Shown one piece after another: positions 1 through 13,300 of a stretch of 64,000 nucleotides of DNA. A model generated the notes under the pieces. The model had not been told where the DNA came from. It was given only the letters and a program-made list of their open reading frames with translations, and searched no databases. A program made the position numbers and the translations under genes. The first letter of the stretch is position 1, and the number at the start of each line of letters is the position of its first letter. Source of the DNA: Bugula neritina (lineage: Eukaryota; Bryozoa; Gymnolaemata; Cheilostomatida; Bugulidae); NCBI GenBank assembly GCA_964035545.1, contig OZ037765.1, positions 22,762,495 through 22,826,494 on the forward strand, given 5' to 3'.

Positions 1-542
1 TCAAAGAGGTTTAGTTGCGGGTCCCTACCATAATATTACTGTTAGTTAGCTTCGTTTGTATGTATATATACTGGGGAAATTTTGTTAGTCCAAGTACATT
101 ATTTTCTATACACATTTTGGATAAAATCAACTGCCATGGGAGTATAACTTTTATGATACATATTTTACGAACAAACAGACTTGCTAAAATGTTTAGTTGT
201 CAAATTATGAATCAGCAGTAATATTCACCTCCCTGTGAGGAGCTTTGCAATGAGAACAGACATGATAATAGTTACAGGAGCAGCAATGACAACTTTGTGT
301 GTTCTTAAGTTCCAAGTATCTTTAGAGAGTTTTGAATTTTAAAGATAATCCGTTTAGTTTATTCTAGAGTTATAGCAGTAAGAATTTACAATAGGAATAA
401 TAATAAAAAATACGCAATAAGAATTTGCAAGAGAAACTTGCACCCACAGTCGCGAGATTATTACAAACTAAAAAAGAAGAGCAATAGTGTCTGTATTAAC
501 ATGACAGAGTAAAAAGCTTGCAGAACGTCTGCTATTCTGTAC

Positions 543-3500
543 CTTCTGAGTTTCTCCTCCCAGGAATCTGGTGAATCACAATCACTACCCAGCTCATCGC
601 TGCCAGCATCGCTGCTGGAATACGAGGAGGAGAATGACGGAGGTTTCACCGACATGTCAAAGCCCGTAGACGTGGGAGTGATGGAGAAGGGATTAGTGCT
701 GGCGCTGCAGTTACCGTCAGTACCCATTGGCAGCAGAGTGTCCTAAAGAGCCAGGTAAATATGAAAGTGAGGCTTGCCTACAAGCTACAGTTGCAGCGCA
801 ATATGCTGTGTAATTAGTGAGTGAGAGTTGAGAAGACACGCGCCTAGTACTACTAGCTACTAGCAGACGCTACTATTGATTGAGTAGGCAGACTGAGCTT
901 GTAATAAAATTACGATATGAAAGTCTGCAGCATACATCCAATCACTCAGCTCATTGATGTAGCAACTATAATAGTGCGTAGATATTACATAACACCTTAG
1001 CAATGCTGTCTATGAATACTCTACTCTATACTACGGCATTCATATTACTATATACCATACTACACACGTATACGCATCTACAGGTAGCTTATGTATATAT
1101 TATATATAGCTTGATACTCCACACATACTATTTATTACTTCCCAATCACGTGCTTACTATGTACTATTCATTACTAATTACTCTTATCTCCAAGTTTTTT
1201 CCATATCAAAACAAGGTCAATTATCTGCTATATATACATTTTAGGTGAAACAATTATATGTACATGAAAAACTCTACATATATGCAAGTATAGGTTTGAC
1301 TTGGAGGTTGAGAAACTTAATAATTTTTGTAAATTTTCAGCTACTGGTGTTCTGTTTTGTTGTCATTCTCGGTACTTTATACTTTCAGTGCATTATATAA
1401 CTGGTAAATGTGTTCCCTCAGCACTAGAACAAGCTTTGTACAATCTGAGTAACATGTGACACAGTACTGAAAACACTACTAGTGTGAGAAACACTATTGT
1501 ACAGCACCAAAGGAACCAGGAACTTGTTCTGATACAGGGGATAGACTGAATACCACAGTACAAGCTCAAATAAAAAAAAACTTTCTAATAAAACTGTTTT
1601 GACAATTAAAATCCTAAAGAGACAATTTCAGTTGTTTACAAATGTTGACTTCACCTTTAGCTGCAAAGTATAAGATAACATGCAAACTTAGGATTTATTT
1701 TAATTGATATTAGAAGCTAATTTCTTCTTACAAGCATTCGCTGTGATTTATATTTAATTATTAGGCAAACAAAAGAACCTTAAAATTTTTTGATTAGTAC
1801 CAATATTAACCATACTTGACTTAAATTCCATAAAAATGTATTCAAAAGATTTGGAATATATTTTAAAGACAAATCAACTAAGAAAATTGACATAATTTTC
1901 ACAAATATATTAATACATACTGCCAGACAGCACATTATCTAGTGAGCCTTTATTGATTAAAAATACAGTTTTTCTTGCAACACTAGAGTATATATTACTT
2001 CTTTATCAGCTGATAAGAAATGACACCATCACTTCCGTACCCTGAACCCATTACCAAGAGAGCATAACTCCATACTACTAATGAACATATGCACTTACAT
2101 GGGTAGACAACTCTAAACTACATATAAGTGTTCAAAGTTGAGCTAATGGGGGGGGGGGGGGGGCGGGCAAAGCATTGATGCAAAAAAGCACTTACGGTGC
2201 AAAACTTGCTTAATTTTCACAACACGAAGGCCTCTATTTCCGTTTCATTCAATATAAATTCAAGGAAAAAAAAATTAAAACAGAAAATATTGTTGGCAAG
2301 GTTCTATAATTCAACATCACTGTAGCTGGTCGAGGCACACAAGCCAGGCACAGATCAAACAGAGATGGATGGACAAGCTGACCTGTAGCTCGGGAGCGAG
2401 TATGCCGCAGGTGATGAGATGACTTATAGAGCACTCGTGACAAGGACATCTCTGCTTATAGCAGTTGGGACAAGTAAACGGCTCCTGTCTGGTTGCACTC
2501 TCCTCCAGCAATGACCTCATTGCATCAGAAAACTGAGACTCGATGCTAGAAAAAAAAATTTTGAAAGTCTAAATAATATAATAATTCCCGACAAAAGTGA
2601 TAATTAGCAAAACCGGTTTGTTCAAACATAACACACATTTCATGTGCCAACTTGAAATTTTGTATGACTATTAGAAATAGCTTAGAAACCAAAACCTATT
2701 CCAACAAATGAGGCATAGCTTACAAAATTCCATTTATTATCAAATGGTAGACTAGAACAGCTTATATGAGAAGTTGTAAAGCATGTGCCTGAACACTAGC
2801 AGTAGTTGCACAATTATTATGAGGCATACACAATGATATGACCAGTTAGTCAGCCTGTATAGACAATACCAATACCTGACATACCATTCGAAACGTCATG
2901 TCACACCAACAGCTATAGTACAACTCAACATACCACTTGTGACTGCCAGGTGCCATGCTGGTAGCCAGAGAGTTTAAACTCGTTCGCAATGGAGGGGGAG
3001 AAGGAATAGGCGACTCAATATCTGATGGTTTCAAAGGTCTGGTGGCTAACTGTTCGTGATTTTTCATTATTTGATCTTTTAGGATTTTCCTCTGAGCACT
3101 AAAGAATTCCCAGTCCTCTCGCAGCATTCGCTGTTTGGCTTGTATTGCTGCCTGTTCGTCCGCATACCTAGAGGAAGCACATGAATTAACACTCTCTCCC
3201 TTATAGCAGCCCCAACATAGGGTTACTTTATGAGATAAACATTTGATCCGTAGACACTGTAGTTTTGACTCAGGTTAAAACACCTACTACTACAATATGT
3301 TAGTGGTTGATGCGATTAGTGCCTTGAGCTAGTAAAAATATCAGGAATGTGATCATATGGCAACATTGAAGTCATCTAGCTATTTTTCAACAAAATTTTA
3401 TTAAAAAAGATAAAAGTAATGCATATGAGCAAATACTCAGCATGATATATGCACATCTATGACTAAAGAAACCAGAAACTGCCAATAAATGCAGTTATGT

Positions 3501-6500
3501 TTACAACAGCAGTTTGTGAAAAGGACAGGTTAAACAAGACCAATGCATCTAGCGTCCTGTCAAACACTGTACTCGTTATCAGCATGTGGTAAGGCTAAAG
3601 GGTGAGCCCCTCATCCTCTCCACGTGCTGGGTTTATAAACCACAGTAGACAAACATGAGCACTGCATAGGCTGCATATATCAATACCAATCCTTAAAATG
3701 TGAGCATAATCCGATGTATAGTAACTAATTCCCTTCCGGTACCAAGTAGAGGATTGCTGACTACTTTAGCTCACTACTCTAATAATAACCATCAGTGAAC
3801 TTACAGTAGCAAATATTAAATATTGCTTCATTTTAATTAGTATCAACTCCCAAATAACGGGTGACTATTATTAGCATTCAACTCTAATAACCAGCCAGAT
3901 ATGAAGGTCAAAAGAGTTGGAATATCCGAAGAAACTAAAATAATCAGGAGACGGGAGGAAAGGCAGCAATAACTCACTGATCGAGGCGCATCTGACAATC
4001 CCTCCAGACTGCGTTCACCACGGACATGTCGTCTTCAAACTTCATATACTTACTCAGCAAGCTTGGGAAACAGTCCTCTGACTTCAACTCCTTGGACGAT
4101 GCACCCAGCCTGTCAGCACACACAGTATATACATACTGAGAACTGTAGTTGACAGAACATTTTACTAAATACTGAAGACTATGGACTAACAGATGTAAAT
4201 CAGTCCCTAGTTAATGCAATGAATCCGTTCATGTGACCCAATACTTTACCTAAAAAGGATCCTTAGCAGATAAACAAATAGATCTGCAGAATATCACTAA
4301 GTAGAGCCTGAATCATCAATACTGGCTATAAACAAGTACTTTCTGAGCCTTTATTCAGGAAACTACAGTGCTTCCTCTGTTTCTCACGAAATTCTATAGG
4401 TCACAAGAGCTTGGACTCCCGCTTTGTGGCTTATATATGTGTCCACAGGGACAAAATGGCAGAATCCATGAGTGAAATCTGGTATTCTATTGTCTCGAAT
4501 TGAGGTTTCGGGACCCTTAGCTTAGTGAGATATGGAGGGAGCACTGTATTCAATACTTTGTGCTAATCATAAACACTACACAATAATTCAGCTACAAAAT
4601 ACAATTTTCCATGTTTCAAGAGCCAGATAGCCCAGCGAAGTGAGGGCCAATATTTACCTGAGCTGTGTGACAAGCATAGGCAGTGCATTCTCTATCACAG
4701 AGTCAGCATACACTATGTTTCTGAACAGGTGCTTGTCATGCAGTTCCCACGTGAAGACAAATCTTTTCAGGTGGTGAATCTCCTACAAGTAGTTATCATC
4801 AATTACCTTTACAGACATTCTCAAATAAAAAAAATATTTATTTTATATTTATTCATTGCCTTTCAGTTGACTGGCTTATTTAGCAAACTACTAAAGGCTA
4901 TTTTGAGGGGTCTTGAACTGCATTTGGTCTTGTATGAATGGCACACAGCAAGGAGTCTATGTTCACAGTGAAAAGACTTACGAGCTGTTTGAATATATCG
5001 GAGAGGATCTTCGCAGAAGAACAGAGTGAGTAATACTCATCTAGCATTGTACCAATCACAGCCTTGGCTTTTTCCGGAGTTGTGCGGTGATCTGCAGTGA
5101 GTTGCTGCAATACCTTCACCTTCAACTCTAGAATATAGTCTATAGAATGGGACTCCAGACGCTGAAACAGTTGATGTGAGTCCCTGGAACACAGTCTGCA
5201 AAAAAAGGACGCAATACAATTCCCAGCAAGTATAATGAATAAAATAACAGTCACAATCACAGAATTTCAACACCAAAATATTTAGCTGCCTCCCCACAAC
5301 ATGAAAGACAAACTGAAGTGAAGTTAAAAGGGCTGTCGTTACCTGGCAACGTGCTGCTTGCATTTGTCACGATCAACTGTGCCTCCATTTTCCATGAGAC
5401 ATTTATTGCTTTCTCTATAGACACATCTGATAGCATGGAGGAGATCTGTCCAGCACAACTGTAGTAAACTGTTCTCATCATCCTGCTCTTGCTCTATTTG
5501 TCTAGGATAGAAATTAATTTTGTGCTAAATTAATCAGCTGGTTATATTTAGAATAAATGATAGCCAAGTATCACAATTTAAACTTGGACATCTCATTTAA
5601 TTGGCAAAAATAAATGTTAAAGTAGCTAAGAGAACTCCCACTGACTTTCTGCATATTATAAATCACTCTATGTTTTGCAAGTTAAACACTGCAAGGAGTA
5701 ATTCGGACAGCTTGAATTTTAATAACTAAACGGGCAATAATATAAATGTATTCCAAAATGAGTTAGGAGCAGTAATGCAGAAATTGAGAAAAGCCTGTGT
5801 TCTAGATTAGAAATGTAGCATTAGCCAATCCAAAATTTAATAAAAAAATAAAAGAACTTGGGCTATCTCAATTTCTCCACTACTGCTCCTAAATGTCCAA
5901 AACACTGATCTCCCCCAAATTCCCAATATTCAAAAATAGGTGGCTACAAGAAGTTAAAACATCAACATGAACAGAGCAAAAATAGCCTTACCTTCTGTCT
6001 TTGCATGCTTCACACTCGCATAGCTTCTGCTCCACTTCACCGAAACCGTTAGAAGGCAGCGTAACTCCTGACAGCAGCTTTGCAGATTCCTCATCATTCT
6101 GCAGTGAAAATGAAAATAGTAGAAAATCAACACAAAAACCAAAGTAAAATAAAAATACATAGGGCAAAGTTTGATTAAATTTAGCTACTAATAGTGTGGG
6201 TTATTATCAGTAAAACAGCTAACTGAAAGTCAGTGTCATAACTAGTAGATTCAACAGTAATAACTTTACAGAACACTTTTCTATGAGGTTGTGAGCGACT
6301 ATCTCCTTAAAACATACTATAGTATGCATACTTTAAGTGCAAGTGGGGTTGTATTGTTTATTACTTGTTGATAACTTGCTAGCATAGCCATTGTTATTAG
6401 CTGTACATCCAAATAATGCAGGCAACATCTGATAAAATTGTCCAGCACATCCACTTATAGTTGCATGAGGGTATCAGAGCAGAGTGTGTTTGCTCCATAT

Positions 6501-8921
6501 CCTATACTTCAACCAAAAAAATTAAGTAAATCACTTGCTAGATATTGACAGAATTTACTAACAAAAAACACAGGTTCCGATTCTCCTTTTTTCTCCTCTT
6601 CTTCAAGAGTTGTCTTGCACTTGGAACACACCCACAGCGACATCTACACAATATTGCAACATCGTGAGCACATTATAAACACGTAATACCTAACAACTGT
6701 GCAGAAATAGCATCAACAGTTTTAAGAATTATCTGAGAAGATAAAAAATCAGGTGAATTAAGACATGTCTAAGCAGTTCTAGAATCTGCCTTAGTTTTTA
6801 CATTACAAAGTAAATTCTGCAGAGCTTTCAGCAAAATTTAGCATATGCTGATGAAAACACAGAGTTATATAACTTACCTTAGAAAGTGCATAGTTGTGAG
6901 GTCCAATCTTCAACTCTTCATCTTAAAATATACATCAACACTTAAGTTAGTTAGGGCTGTTACATACATTAGTTAGTTAAGGCTGGTATATACATTAGTT
7001 AGTTAGGGCATTACAGCATGAAACTATTATGACACAAAACTGAAAGACTCAAATTTCAGAGAATTGCCTTGTAATGAAAGAAAATCGGCATTCAGTGAGT
7101 GCTACATTATATCAATAATAACCTTCACTGTCGGATTCATCATCCACAGTTCTATTTCTCTGACAGAGTAAGCACTTCTCTCGGTTTAAGTAGGGGTTGC
7201 TAGCCAGGGCTTCTGGCTCAGGGCTGGCTGAATGGGGGAGATAACTATTTCCGAGTAAGCCTTTTTCATTAGACTATAACAACCAGAAAATTGGTATTAG
7301 TAGACATTTCATTTTATTTACAGTATTTTATAAGCAATAATAAAAACTGAAAGCTTCCCATGCAAAATAAAACTTTGATATGAACTGCAATTGCGTAGGA
7401 ATTTAGAAAAATAAAGTATGTACTAAAAAAAAGATGATAAATTTATCATTAAGTTATAGGTTGAGCAGGACTACAACTATAAAACTAGTAAAAGAACATA
7501 TGCATCAACACTACATTATTTTAATTTATTATCTTAAAATCTTTTCCAACAGCATTGTAAAAAAGCTTATGTATAGATAACTATTCGAGCTTGCACATGA
7601 CATCTTTAGCAATAAAAAATGACATAATGCAATGCATAGTGTTTTAAAATAGAAAATTTACTTCCAGTTATTTGGGACTGAAGATGAGAAAATGTTAAAA
7701 TGATGCTTTCAGATTATTGGTAGCAAATAAAAGTAAAAACCGATTGACTTCGATCACCAGTAGGTTACTACTAGCATTGCTGAGTGTTATGAATATTTAC
7801 TTCGACTTCTACGGGATATATTTCAAGAAAAACCCAGAAGAAGAGGGTGGGTTAGAGATGCACTGTAGTTGGGCAATTACAGTTGCAAAAATACAAATAG
7901 CAATACCAGACAAACCAGCAGTATAAATAATAAAATATAATTATTTCATGGAATGACTTCCTAACATCAACTCATTAGCTGTTAGTATTAGAAATTAGAC
8001 AATGTTAGATTAAATGCTAAACTAAAACACTAGTCCACAACTATAAGTTAGCCATGGTATTTTAATAACACTTAATCTTATACTAATAGTAATACTCATA
8101 CTGATACTGATAGAGTGATAGTGATTGCGATTGCCACTACTCATTCTCGAGCCTGAGTCTCACAGCCACCAGTTAAATGGAAGTTCATAGAACTTAGAAG
8201 TACTAATACTACTATTAGTATTATAATTAGGTCTAGTAGAACATTTGTTTATTATCAGCCTATCAGTATCACTATCACTATGACTATCGATGTGATATTC
8301 ATAATCATAATGATTATACTTACACTTACAGTGCAACTGTAATTATAGCATTAGTAAATAACTAAATGTAATACTAATAGTAATGTAACACCAACAGACT
8401 AACAGTAATAGTAATACTAATAGTTATACTTATAGTATAACTATAAATAATAACTATAACATCAACTGCCTTACTATAAGTATAACTATAACTATAAGTA
8501 TTACTATTAATAAAGAATACCTAATTAGTAGTTTTAGCAACTCTAAAAGCAACCACAATATAAATATTCTCTGAATTACTCAACTTCAACTTAGTAATAG
8601 TTGTACTTGTTTCAGTTACAATCTGAATCAGTTCACTCTGAACTTGAAGTCGCATGCACTTTGACTTACATTAACATTGTCATTTTGATTTTCTGTCGAC
8701 TCTACGTTTATTACCATTTTGGTATTGGTATCCGTCTTTGAGGCAGTTGCTGGTGAGTGGTTTTCTTGCACCAAAGAAATTACAGTCGAGTTTCCATTCG
8801 TTTTATCACCAGGTGCTTTATCATGTTCATAAAGAGAGAGAAATTGGGTTAGAGGCTTTTGGGTTTGCTTTCCTTTTCTTGCTCTCTTTTTGTGTGCTTT
8901 TTTGTGTTCGTTTGTAGCCAT
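543..8921 (-). CDS. FAM193: FAM193 family protein (FAM193A/B homologue), 3' end outside window
   Basis: Exons (minus): 8921-8670, 7273-7123, 6921-6878, 6643-6572, 6098-5992, 5501-5343, 5195-4982, 4782-4658, 4109-3978, 3167-2934, 2545-2383, 742-543; all junctions keep frame, giving about 617 residues here. The family assignment rests on recognisable segments: MSLWVCSKC then an acidic stretch (aa 150-170), LLQLCWTDLL, HQLFQRLESH, FTWELHDKHLF, MLREDWEFF, and CPNC-x4-CPCHEC...ITCG (aa 522-543), all matching FAM193A as I remember it. The ATG at 8921 has an in-frame TAA nine bases upstream; the N-terminus is Lys/Arg-rich (KKAHKKRARK), nuclear-like. CxxC pairs at aa 118/121 and 155/158 and a CECEAC at 200-205 could bind zinc (inference). 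The family's molecular function is poorly known. The last exon may end at a donor (AGAAG|GTACAG, 543) or read on to a stop at 461; the conserved FAM193 C-terminus is not seen, so the gene most likely continues left. Confidence 0.87.
743..2382 (-). other. Long FAM193 intron without coding signal; G16 homopolymer
   Basis: This 1.6-kb intron of the FAM193 homologue shows no exon in any frame. It holds an uninterrupted run of 16 G at 2148-2163 (C16 on the transcribed sense strand), followed by CGGG. The open frame at 1003-1248 on the plus strand is Leu/Tyr-rich translation of TA-rich sequence and is not credible as a gene. Confidence 0.6.
6945..7011. repeat. Short tandem repeat in FAM193 intron
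   Basis: Three imperfect copies of a roughly 30-base unit built on TTAGTTAGGGC plus TATACAT lie between exons 2 and 3 of the FAM193 homologue. The second copy reads TTAGTTAAGGCTGGTATATACA. No function is implied. Confidence 0.6.
8080..8520. repeat. Degenerate 6-base repeat island (FAM193 intron 1)
   Basis: Cryptically simple sequence made of drifting six-base words such as ATACTA, ATAGTA, ATACTG, TATCAC and ATAACT, with the words appearing in both orientations (for example ACTAATAGTAATAC near 8090 and 8370). It has no coding potential. Similar islands recur elsewhere in the window. Confidence 0.65.
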
Positions 8922-10367
8922 AGCTAATTACAATCGCATTAATAACCGGTGTAAAGAAAAGTAGAACGAGCTAGACTAAAAGTAAGCTGATGCTAGCATA
9001 TGCCCTTTTTAAAAAATAAGGAGGGAACACCAGGTAGTTTTTAGGACATTTTACTAATACTTATAATAGCCATGAATGATGGCGTTACTATCCCACAATT
9101 CTATGCACTATATAGCAACAGCTTAGCGTACGGTGTTTAGCCGGACATGCGCTAATTTATATATAATTTGTTGTTGTGCGGTTGCCCGTTTCAGACTACA
9201 CACAAAAGTTGATCTCCAAAGCAAACCTGGGTATCCAAAATTTACCATTTGCTGGTACTGATTGAGTTTTACTGTTTTAAACGATTGCAGAAAACGCTTT
9301 AAGAAATCATATAAAGATAGTTGCTTTTAGAGCCTTACTTCTAATCTTATAAGTAAATATGCTAAAATATTAATACTAATACTAATACTAAGACTAATAA
9401 GTAATAGGCAGTCCGCAGTAGTGGATTAAATATCATAGTCACTTACCCTTGGTCTTAGTGATACTGATAGTGATAGTCATAGACATAAGACTCTGCAATA
9501 TCCAGTCCATGAGTATGACTATGAGTATCAGTATGCTTATGGTAATGGGGCATGGGCTATGGGTATCAGACTCGGTATAAGTATAATTATGAAATAATAA
9601 AATTATATTTATTGATATTATATTACGTTGTAAAGGACAATTTTTTTTATTTTAGCATTTATATTATATATTATATATATATTTTGTATGCTAGATAAAT
9701 TTGTCAGCTTTTAGATGTTATAATTCATGAAAAACACTAGGTAGCAAAGCACCTTGAATAGCACATTATATAACTTTTGGTGTGAGTGTTAATTTTTTAG
9801 GAGGAATATTTATTCACCTGGTGACTGTGTAATATACTATAGTCACACTAAACACACATGTGAAACTATTTGTGAAAATAAATGTTTCGATGATGATACT
9901 AGTTTTCAGAGTTATAATATATTTTTATCTGCTAAGTCCAAAAACATAAAGGTAATAATTTTAGAATATGTAAGTTTACCAATTGAAATAGAATGTGATA
10001 AAAATGTAGACAATAAATGTTTTATATATGGCAGGTATGTGTAATAAAATTGAAAGTATCTAATTAATATATAATATTACTAAAGTGTCTGAATCTAAAT
10101 TTTTGTCTAAAACGATCAGTCTAAACCAAACTAAGCAGAAATCACAAGATGTCCTTAATGTTATACTCAACTTCTAATGCTGAGATTCAGGGATGAACTT
10201 GATCCCTCTTGTATAGAAGTACTAGGTATTTTATATTAAGTAAAGATAATTTGTTTGGCAAAAATCCTTTTAAACTTTAACACCAAGTTATAAAAATGTT
10301 GGAAGACGTACAGCTATAGATTATTTGATTTAGTGACTTGAATAGATGGAAAAAATGCATTGTATTA
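8922..10367. other. Intergenic between FAM193 5' end and esterase-like gene 3' end
   Basis: This is the FAM193 upstream region and the 3' flank of the esterase-like gene. No gene is recognised. Positions 9370-9560 are another degenerate 6-base repeat island (runs of ACTAATACTAATAC and GTGATACTGATAGTGATAG). The remainder is A+T-rich with no clear signal. Confidence 0.6.
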
Positions 10368-13300
10368 TTAATTCATCCATGAATAGTCGGGATAAAATGA
10401 CCTCCACTTTTCACAATCACTAACTGTCCACCGAGATGTAGGCTCTACTTTGTTACTACTTATATTATAGGTGGTGGGAAATTGTTGCCAGTCAGATATA
10501 GTACCATTGTAAATGAAATCTTTGATCACTTGTCTAAAGTCTGTTTTAGTTTTCTTATATCCTTTACGGTCATCAGCTGAATAGTGGAAAAGCATTGCAA
10601 AGTCTGTCCCATGCGTTGCTTCTTCACTGCCACCCAAATATTTATCAGATAAGGCTTGAGGTGTTTTAGCGGTCATCACATATCTAAATGCAAAAAATTT
10701 ATACTGTATGTAATAGATAACTATAAATCACAAATAAAGTTTGCACATTAAATTAAATCATCTCTCATGTAACAAATATAGTTTTAGATTTTCAAAATGT
10801 GGAATTTTAAATACTCAGTTTATATTTGTTGTGTGAGTGATTTTCATGTCAAAAATAACACTTTAAAAGAAAAAATCAATAATTTTCATATCATAAACCT
10901 GTAGACAGTTGAAGCTGATTGATTATTCTTCAACTCTTCAGCAATGAATGTCTGAGGGCATATGCTTCGTAGATCAGAAATAAGTTTTGCCATATGTAAA
11001 CGAGGGTTGTTTCTCTAAAACGGTAGGACATAAAGCATGATGCATTGATTATATAGAAAGAGATATTAACAACAAACATTGCAATGTGCCAATGTCAAAT
11101 AGTGCCAACAAGAAAGCCATATGTGCTTTTAGGATGATAATACAATTTAAAAAAATGTTTGGTCAAAGTGTTCAGTGAAGTTTTCAAATAAACTGTTTCT
11201 TACATGTTCTGGTGCAAAATCACCAAGAATGTAATCAGAGTAACTGGTGTTGAAAGTGTCTAGGCGAGATCTTATGTAGTCAGAGTACACTCCCCATGTC
11301 CATGAAGATACTGGTACAACTTGATATCTATCACTTTCGTATTCATTATTACCTGTTATCACATAAAAGGAAAATATCTATACCTTACCAATACTGCAAT
11401 CTATAGCTTTACTCATCAATCACCAAGAACAATTACAAGAAATACTCATCATTCTGACAAACATTACTTCAATTATAAGTAAAAAAATTATTTCAAATGA
11501 AATTTAAACTTGAAACCTATATATTAAAAAATTGGGCCCAAAAACCTTTCTGGACTATTAAATGTAGCAACTTGAGTTATTTTACAAATTATATAAACCA
11601 ATGAGTTTTTAGAAAAGATGCACATAACTTGTTCATCATTATCTCCATGAGAAAAATTAGGATTGGTTCAATTCTTGCATAATGTATCTCAAAAAATCAA
11701 TTATTTATTGGGCATCAAATTCAGTGATAATATTGAAAAAATGTGCAACAGATAATGATAAATAGTGGGAATAAAAGTGATATTTACCTATTAAAATGGG
11801 AATCCCAAGATCTTCAGCTTTTGAAAGAAAATCAGCTGGTGATTCTGCTAAAAGTGTTCCTAGAAACAGAGAAATATGGCTACACGTTTCTACATATAAT
11901 ACTTCACTTCAAATAAACATTTTACCACAAAAATAACAATTTGAGACTTGAAACATCACTGATTACTGTTGATAACTATTAGGACTAAACTAAACTATTT
12001 ACCATCATTTATAAGTACTGCACCAATAAATTCATCCAATAGAGGGGGTAAAATAAGGGCTGTTGCTTCCCAGGAAGGATATTGTTTCCAAGGAATGGCA
12101 TCAACAAGTTCTTCTTTTGTTTTGGATAGAAGACAGGCTCTTACATTAGCTTCATCTTTACAACCCGAATTTCTGTAGTGATACCGATATACAACAACTG
12201 TACAACATTGCATTTAGTTGAAAAGTCATCAAAATAAAGATACATAATCAAACATGAAGCAGTCTGTAATTATATAGCAGTGAGTAAATTTTGTATAGAT
12301 GCAGAACAGCTGACAATTCCACATAATTATAAATTATATTTTAGCTTGCAAGTGCTTTTAAACAATAATTATATTAAAGAACAATACCTTAAAAAGGTTT
12401 TGGCATTTGCATCGTAAGTTTCAGTTTTGTCACCATCAAATTTAGATGAAGCTCCACTGACCCATACTCTGTGGAACAGATTTCTAGCATTAGGACTAGA
12501 AAGTAATGCCAGAGCACTCGTTCCACCTGAGCTTAAGCCAGCTATGGTAACCTGTTACAGTTGAAAATTGATAAAAGTAAATTATACCGTATAACAAAAT
12601 ATATTTAATAATTTGCATAATGTTACATAATTACCCTAAGAACTTAGTTACCAATTCAACTAGTGCAAACTTTAAATATATAATATATGCTATGTTGGCT
12701 AATTTTTGCAGCTATAATTTAAGAGGACAAAATAGATTTATTCACAGCAATGAAACAAAGTATAAAAAAAGACTATTAGGCTTTTTTCAATCTGTAATGA
12801 GATCTAATAACCCTACAATTTTTCAGTTCAAAACAAACACATTTTATGTAAATATAAAATACCACACAATTATAAAAACCCATTTTTAGAAGTTGGTTGG
12901 TGTTTAGTAGGCAAAATGGTGCTCCTATATCACTTTTTATGTAAATAGCTGTTACGTGAGTTGAGCTGTACTAAATTAGATAGGAACAACTCCTTAAAGG
13001 CAAAATTTATGGCCCCTCTACACCTCAAAAATATATGCATAACGAGTACTAAACGTCAAAATTGAGCACTACCTAATTCTTAAATAAGCTTACCTTATTT
13101 GGATTACCACCAAAAGTAGCTATGTATTCATTCACGTAGGTTAAAGCAGCAATTTGATCAGATAGCCCATAATTTCCAGATAAGCTGTTATCAGTTTCTA
13201 ACTCCTACAAAAACATTGCCATACAATCAATGTAATTGCTCAGCATCTAGTTCAAAATGGATGAGTAAAGATAAATTACTATAAGCAAACTGGTATTAAT

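Noticed and set aside
1003-1248. 81-codon Leu/Tyr-rich plus-strand frame resembling a membrane protein
   Set aside because: It lies in a FAM193 intron; hydrophobicity comes from TA-rich low-complexity sequence.
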